64,000 nucleotides of DNA from assembly GCA_029931535.1 (NCBI GenBank), contig JAQPZY010001625.1, positions 2,295,001 to 2,359,000 on the forward strand, written 5' to 3'. Positions 58,376 through 64,000 of the stretch are shown here, piece after piece (position 1 is the first letter of the stretch; every line of letters starts with the position of its first letter). Both the position numbers and the translations under genes were made by a program. The DNA comes from Margaritifera margaritifera (lineage: Eukaryota; Mollusca; Bivalvia; Unionida; Margaritiferidae). The notes under the pieces were generated by a model that saw only the letters and a program-made list of their open reading frames with translations, did not search any database and was not told where the DNA came from.

Positions 58376-58524
58376 CTAAATTAGCAATTGAGTAGGCAAA
58401 TTCATTCAGGTATAAGTCAATCTTAAGACGATTTCTAATAGCACCAGCATTACAAGTAAAATCTAGTATTAGCATGTTGTGCATTTCATGTGTACGTGTG
58501 CATGTTTGTACAAGAGAGAGAAAT
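58376..58524 (-). CDS. Probable kinase gene exon 2 of window: helical N-terminal region
   Basis: A TTTCAG acceptor precedes 58524 and GTACAG follows 58376. Joined to the exon at 61379-61536, the split Gly codon is restored and the frame continues as FLSLVQTCTRTHEMHNMLI, LDFTCNAGAIRNRLKI and DLYLNEFAYSIANL. The sequence looks alpha-helical. I do not recognise a named domain. It leaves one codon base, so a further exon must lie before 56678. Membership of the kinase gene is inferred from strand, order and the absence of any other gene between. Confidence 0.6.
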
Positions 58525-58849
58525 CTGAAATTGCCAGGTCACAAACTTAAATTAATTAGTAAGATTAAACTTACAGACTTCAACATTTCAATATATCTTT
58601 AACATATCTTCTTTTCCAAGTGTTAGACCGATCTACAAATATTCCTTTGAAAACAATGCTGACTGCAAAAATGACAAAGTCACCAGCTTAGCAATAAAAA
58701 CCTTAATTTGAATGAGAATCATCACAAAATTTAGAACTGGCTTAAATGTAATTTTGATTTATTATTTTGTCATTTTCAACCAAAAATGTAAATGATTCCC
58801 CACTACACCAGCTATAATGAGTTGAATTCTGTCAACAAAACAAAAGGTA

Positions 58850-61087
58850 CCGTATTTGCCAGCCTATAAGTCGATACTTTTTTACCTGGAAGTCTGGGCT
58901 TCGTCTTATACTCCAAATCGACTTACCGTAATCACGGTAAGTCTTGGGACACGAAAAAATAATTATTTTTTTTTGTGTCCCAAGACTTATATGACTTTAA
59001 AATATATAAAATTTTCGGTGTCCCAAAACTTGTAGACACAAAAAAATGTAAAGACAAAATTGGGAAGATCGCCATACGTCACACAGCAGTGACCAGCTCG
59101 TTCAATTACCATGTCATTTGTCAATAAACTGTTATACACTACTATGATTGTTTATGTTATTATTTTGCATGTGCATATTTTCCGATTTCTCCAACATGAT
59201 TTAAAATAAAGGTAAATAAAGACTGCATAATTCAAGGGCCGCTTACATTTAAGGGAAGACCTGTACTATAGTGTACAGTACTTACACAATGCAAATCGTA
59301 CTTGGCGTCACTTATATCCTTGTTTATTCCCAAAAATATTCTATGCAGATTTTGTTTTATTCATCATTTTTACCAAATCGCATTCTTCCAGATTACATTT
59401 CAGCTACACGTTCATTGCTGTTTCATTTATTTGTATTCACGCGCTCAACTGTTACTGTTTTTCAGTGGTATAAGCGATCCTACAAAGTGATGTAATCTAC
59501 ATGAAAAGGCACGTGTGTTTAATTTTATAAAGCACATAACCAGCATAAATTCAAATAACTTGTCATATATAATATATGTTAAAATTTGGAATATAGATCG
59601 ATTAAGAGCATCATTGATCCATTTTAGTTTAGTGTTTCGGCTTCACAAAATGATCATTTTCCACGCATTATTCATTCCACTTTTGATTTTGTCAAGCTGG
59701 TTGTTTTGGCGTCTCCTTTGTCTATAATTGGCGGATTTGTCTTTTGTTTTCCGACAGCCATCCAGGCCAGTTAATTGTTAAAACCCTGAAATTGGCTTGG
59801 GTAAAGAGGAATTGTGTCCGGCGGCAATGCCGGTACTTTGATGTATGATTGGCTTCTACTGCGTAATATTAGCACGATTACCGTAACTGAGTAAACATGA
59901 CTTATTTAAGGCCGCTTACATCAAAGCAAACTACCACGGAGTTTTTATTTTAAAAGCATTATTTCTTAAACTTCTTTATCGTATTTTAAAGATATTATTT
60001 AAGTTGAGTGCAGTGGTGCCTATGATTCGAATCAAATGTATGTACTTCATTCATCACAAGTAAAATCTTCAATGTGCACGTGGTGACGCCATGATGTAAA
60101 CATGCGTACAATAAATCTAGAGTTGAAATAAACACCATTTTCATTGTTCTCATCCTGGTATCACATTGTAATGAATTAGGTATTTCCATTTTCGGGAAAA
60201 AAACTCCCCTATCACATTGTAATGAATTAGGTATTTCCATTTTCAGGGAAAAAAACTCCCCAATAATTACAGGTGACTTTCGACAATTTTAATGCAATAA
60301 TGCATAAACTGAGAATAGTAAACTAGGGCACAATAGGGAGAAGTTAATGTTGAATGTGTATAACATACCGCTAATGCTCAGTTCTTGTCATCGTCTGCTT
60401 AAATTATACATACTTTAATTTGATAGAAATAATAAGAAAACAGACAATTCAATATATTTATTGACTCTTCAAACAAATTGTAATAATTTATAATATTTCC
60501 ATGTAATAATTCATAATGAGAGTCCCTTAACAACCACGAAGTCCTGTTTATTTTACACGAGGTTACGATCGATAAAATACGCCGATCGATCAGTAGAAAA
60601 TAAAATATGTTTTAGGTGTCCCAAGACTTATAGTACATGAAAAAATTGCTTTAACTTTGTGTCCCAACTTTTATAGGTCATAAAAAAATTACTTTTGAAA
60701 ATAATTAAGGGTGTCCCAAGACTTATGGTGTCCCAAGACTTACCGTGATTACGGTATATATGGATTATGTCACTGAAATTGCTTTACAGTATGTTAATGT
60801 AATTTTTTGTACGTGAAAATCGTTGCATACAATGTACCAATAAATAATACCTATAAATAATACATGTACAGACCATCTTAATCATTTTCCCAATTAATCT
60901 GGAATAGCAGTGATACCATTAATATTCATGAAACCGGAAGTTACTAGCAAAAGTGATGAAGCCAAGGTGTTGATCTGGCTTCGTCTTATACTCCGCATCG
61001 ACTTATATATGGATGAAGGATTGAAAATTGACGAAATTAGCGAATTCGACTTATACTCCGCATCGACTTATAGGCAGGCAAATACGG
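58850..61087. mobile_element. TIR element (family CCGTATTTGCC) split by a nested insertion
   Basis: The left end CCGTATTTGCCAGCCTATAA and the inverted right end CCGTATTTGCCTGCCTATAA differ at one position and continue with GTCGAT. TA flanks both ends (58848-58849 and 61088-61089). Without the inner element it would be about 407 bp. Internal motifs CTTCGTCTTATACTCC and ATCGACTTATA recur three times. Confidence 0.88.
58926..60754. mobile_element. Nested TIR element, 1.83 kb (family CCGTAATCACGGTAAGTC)
   Basis: Perfect inverted ends of 27 bp begin CCGTAATCACGGTAAGTC and continue TTGGGACAC. TA duplications flank it (58924-58925 and 60755-60756). The end itself contains a small palindrome, CCGTAATCACGG. 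Subterminal copies of GTGTCCCAAGACTTAT occur near 58976, 59021, 60618, 60660 and 60711, in both orientations near the two ends. The interior has no frame above about 80 codons, so no transposase is encoded. An internal 49-bp tandem duplication lies at 60155-60255 (TCACATTGTAATGAATTAGG). Confidence 0.93.
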
Positions 61088-61378
61088 TATATTGACTGTG
61101 AAACAAATTTATACATAATGTTAATGAGAAATGTTGAATCTCTCCCTGTTTACATTTGACCTAATATAATGTCAATTTCATTTTATATCCTTTATTATTT
61201 TTGGAAAACAAATTATAGTATTTTGGTGTTTACAGTGATTTAATAACAGTTATTTTATATTTAAAAAGAACCAATCTATTGGATAAGGTTTAAATCTCCA
61301 ACTGCTCCTATCCATTGTAGTCAATACAAAGAAAAATGGCAGAATTTTATCAGCATTTTGCCTTCCAATGTATTTTAC
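61088..61378. other. Kinase intron sequence
   Basis: No feature recognised. Confidence 0.5.
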
Positions 61379-61536
61379 CCACGATGCTTGCCAATTTCCA
61401 ACAAGGTCAATTCAAGTTTTTTGAGACAAAGAGGTATACCTTTTCCAAAATACAGCCCTGTGTACATGGAGTTTGTGATAGCTCCAGCTGACGTATGAAG
61501 TTCACTACACCATTCTTTGTAGTGCAAGTCACCTTT
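61379..61536 (-). CDS. Probable kinase gene exon 1 of window: N-terminal region
   Basis: ATTTTTTTTCAG precedes 61536 and GTAAAA follows 61379. The exon enters in phase 0 and leaves two bases (GG), which the next exon completes to Gly. It reads KGDLHYKEWCSELHTSAGA, ITNSMYTGLYFGKGIPLCLK and KLELTLLEIGKHR. It is rich in Leu and Lys and likely helical. I do not recognise a domain. It must have upstream exons beyond this point. A possible exon edge lies at the window end. Confidence 0.6.
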
Positions 61537-61587
61537 CTGAAAAAAAATTTGTGACCATATTAATACAACAGCAATGGAGTGTAAGGA

Positions 61588-61625
61588 AGAATAATAATAA
61601 TAATGATAATAATAATAATACAAAT
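61588..61625. repeat. (AAT)n microsatellite
   Basis: Short AATAAT-type run with one TGA interruption. Confidence 0.9.
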
Positions 61626-62279
61626 TATGATCCTTTCAAAAAAATGGAAGTTCAATTTACTTTTACTGCACTATTACTTGATGTAATAATACAATACCTC
61701 ACAGCCCTGGGATGGGAACTTCAGCCAAAATGAAGTCACACAAAACTGTTTTGGTTAGACTTACGCAAATAAAAAAAAAAAATGTGTTTCTGGTCGGCCG
61801 ACCATCTGTTTCATGTTGCAGACCCTACCACTTTTTTTCCCACCCCCACCCCCCAATTTAAAAAAAAAAAAAATTATAAACAAAATCACATTGCCGAAAT
61901 TGATTTTTGCATCTAATTGAGCTGGTTTTGCCTGGTTCTTTGAAATGCTTTAAATATTATTTTATTTATATATAATGTTTAAAAAAAAAAAAAAAAAAAT
62001 ACCTACCTGCCTACCCTAATTTTAAAACCAGTGCAATAGGACAATAGGAAACACATATATTTTTTTTTTGGCCTTATCAATCACTAACTGGCAATATTCA
62101 TGGACATTAGCACATTGTACCAAAGATTAATGTACACCCTTTTTACTTTCCAGTAACACATCCTGCATAGCATATCACTAAAATTGACAACATCAAAGGG
62201 TGAAACAATGCCATCAGGAATGAGTAGTATCGTGCAGTGTAGCAAGAGAACTGGTCCTGCATGTTGAGCACACAATTGA
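61626..62279. other. Kinase intron sequence
   Basis: Contains poly(A) runs (61861, 61979) and a T run near 62062. No element boundary was found. Confidence 0.5.
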
Positions 62280-62640
62280 AAAATTGCTTTAAAACATGTG
62301 ACCCTGACCTCAAGGTCAAAAGGCTGAGCATGCATATCACCAAATGAATTGCCTCAGCTTAATAATAATTCATCCCAAGCATGATCAAAATCTGTTGAGG
62401 GATCTAGAAAATACAAGCAGATGAAAAATGTTAACCAGAACTGCAACTCAAATGTTCTATGACTGATCTTGACCCATAGGTCAAAAGGTGCAAGCAAGCC
62501 TGTTACAGAATGAATTGTCTTAGCTTCATAGTGACTTATGTCAAGTATGATGAGAATCTAAGAGTTTATGAAATATATGCAAATTAAAAACTTTACCAAA
62601 ACATCAAAGAAGTAACTGCTATGTCTCAGTTTCCCACACA
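62280..62640 (+). repeat. Two degenerate units, about 175 bp each
   Basis: Both contain TGACCY..A(C/G)CTCAAGGTCAAAAGG-like text, ATGAATTG.CT.AGCTT, ATGATCA or ATGAGAATCT and AAATACAAGCAGATGAAAAA-like segments. Old pearl/Helitron-like core repeats. Confidence 0.65.
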
Positions 62641-63090
62641 TATATAGGTTAAACAAAACTGAACATTTTTCAGGAGGATAAACATGTGCAGCTTACAACG
62701 GAAATTGTATTCTGTGTTGATCCAGTGTTGACATATTTAGCAATTTTGGTATTCAGAGTATGTAGTATGAGGGAAAACATACAAAATCAATCATTTCCAC
62801 TTCTCTTTAAGGTTAACATTGGCATGTCTTTTAGAAACTGGCTTGAAACATAGACAAAACTAGAAATCTGAACCAAGGCGTGACATGGACAGATGTGCAT
62901 ACCGATAGAAGAATGGAAGAGATAAGGGTTGGACTACATGCTCTTAGTAACTACCATTATAATGAAGTATACAAAATCTGCACGTTTTTCGTTCCTTTCT
63001 TTTTACTGCAAAGAGGTAATATTCCATTGCAATAAGCTCTAAACACAGTGTGCACATACAACTAAAATGAAATGTCATTATCTTGCATTT
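62641..63090. other. Kinase intron sequence
   Basis: Nothing recognised. Confidence 0.5.
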
Positions 63091-63270
63091 GGGGAACCAT
63101 GGTAGCTTAGTTGGTACAGTGTCAGATTCATAATCGAAGGGTCGCAGGTTTGATACCTGCCCAGGCCAGCCTGGGTTAGCTGCTTTGACGTGTCCTTGGG
63201 AAAGGCACTTACTGGTAGCTAACATTTCCTCAGCATGATATAGTGAATAATGTGTTAACAGTGCCATTAC
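63091..63270 (+). mobile_element. tRNA-derived SINE with conserved central core
   Basis: The RNA polymerase III box A TAGCTTAGTTGG (63103-63114) and box B GGTTTGATACC (63147-63157) are correctly spaced. The head, with TTCATAA in the anticodon loop, resembles a methionine tRNA. Its stems are mismatched, so it is not a functional tRNA gene. The body carries GTGTCCTTGGGAAAGGCACT, a motif shared by several animal SINE families with a conserved central domain. A C-run (63271-63286) follows. The 107-codon minus-strand frame across it is an artefact. Confidence 0.82.
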
Positions 63271-63286
63271 CCCCCCCCCCCCCCCA
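63271..63286. repeat. Poly(C) tract
   Basis: About 16 C directly after the SINE. Confidence 0.9.
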
Positions 63287-63983
63287 TCATCAGCTTTAAC
63301 TTTTGAACTCAGTTAGCTTAAATGTGAAATGATTTGTTCAACCCAGCAGGCAATATCTCAGGTCCTGGAGTATTACACAAGAATCTCATCTATTAAAGAA
63401 CATTTTTTTTTAAGGCTATAACCTGTCATTAGACCATTTTAATCCCATATATAAATCATTTTTCTTCTACCGTACAGCTCACACCATTTTTCATTTCTCC
63501 ACACATTGTGGTGGGGCAGTTAATACCCTCCATGCTAGCTCCGAGATGACTCTCCTTGGTGGAGGTGTAAATACCTACAAATCACCACTGCAACTCTGCA
63601 GGCATGTCTTGTACAACTCCACCATGGAGGGGCTGATGGACAAAACTGACTGACATTTGAACTGCCAATGCATGAAGACCACCCATGGAATGCCTGAGAC
63701 ATAGCCTGATTTACGAACAAATACCATTTGAAGAATCAATCATCTTTATCTTGAGTATGTTTTTGGACAATAAAAAAAAAAAATCATTTCAAAAGAATCT
63801 TGTATATTCAATACATGTGTGTTTAGAAAAGGTTGATTGGCTTTTGTGCAATACTTCTATTTACAGTTATTGCCAATGTCAAAACAATGTTGCCCAAGAA
63901 TTTACATCATGATCAGTTAAAAGTATATCACTGACACTCCTAGGAATTTTACGTTTTTACTTTATTCAAAGAAATCTGAACAA
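63287..63983. other. Kinase intron sequence
   Basis: The minus-strand frame 63535-63720 has no acceptor or donor that I trust. No element was recognised. Confidence 0.45.
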
Positions 63984-63989
63984 ACTTAC

Positions 63990-64000
63990 AAACTAACTTG
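63990..64000 (-). CDS. Possible exon edge cut by window end
   Basis: On the minus strand the last bases read CAAGTTAGTTT followed by GTAAGT (63989-63984), a consensus donor. If real, an upstream exon of the kinase gene extends beyond the window. The phase cannot be checked. Confidence 0.2.

Noticed and set aside
63101..63172. Functional tRNA-Met gene
   Set aside because: Boxes A and B are present, but the stems are mismatched, box B is altered (GGTTTGATACC) and SINE core sequence follows directly.
62944..63267. 107-codon minus-strand frame
   Set aside because: It overlaps the SINE and reads the reverse of the tRNA-like head.

Overview
This window looks like AT-rich, repeat-rich nuclear DNA of an invertebrate animal. 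A bivalve mollusc is my best inference. The reasons are long introns with GT..AG borders, DIRS-like retroelement remains, pearl/Helitron-like tandem cores rich in TGACCTTGACC, and many TA-flanked MITEs. No bacterial-style gene organisation is visible. The many long open frames in 3226-5066, 8184-9396, 9455-9813 and 23471-24150 come from tandem repeats whose unit is a multiple of 3, or from microsatellites. They are not genes.

Left third (1-25 kb): essentially no convincing protein gene. It holds seven copies of a TA-flanked double-hairpin MITE of about 215 bp, at 777, 2273, 5236, 13620, 17427, 19489 and 19919. It also holds minisatellites with 42-, 45-, 39-, 28- and 48-bp units and long AT, CT, TATG and ATT microsatellites. 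A weak Gypsy-type gag relic lies near 11.3 kb. One orphan exon on the minus strand (21721-21978) has good splice borders but no recognised family.

Right two thirds (26-64 kb): one protein kinase gene runs on the minus strand. Six exons (56547-56678, 54864-54990, 51484-51615, 46604-46974, 40959-41097, 35392-36197) join in phase with no gaps. They give 568 codons plus a stop: a full kinase domain (Gly-rich loop, Lys, HHD, DFG, APE, DxFxxG, Arg) followed by a disordered tail of about 265 residues. The HHD catalytic loop and spacing most resemble MAP3K8 (Tpl2), with MAP3K14 (NIK) second. Two upstream exons (61379-61536, 58376-58524) join each other in phase and probably belong to the same gene, but at least one linking exon was not found. 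The 5' end of the gene lies beyond the window. An orphan stop-containing exon (27721-27986) lies farther downstream on the same strand.

The kinase introns are full of mobile elements. They hold a decayed DIRS-like retroelement (about 42.4-45.1 kb) and part of a second copy (45.6-46.2 kb), joined by a block bounded by 20-bp inverted repeats. There are non-LTR retrotransposon fragments (47.2 and 51.9 kb), a 1.5-kb TIR element (48183-49681), a hAT-type MITE with an 8-bp target duplication (39437-39686), and two related MITEs at 41.4 and 57 kb in opposite orientation. A 1.83-kb TIR element is nested precisely inside another TIR element (58.85-61.09 kb). Several arrays of degenerate units of about 140-175 bp resemble pearl/Helitron-like elements, and a tRNA-derived SINE lies at 63.1 kb. 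A non-LTR fragment with a short-repeat tail (26 kb) lies outside the gene.
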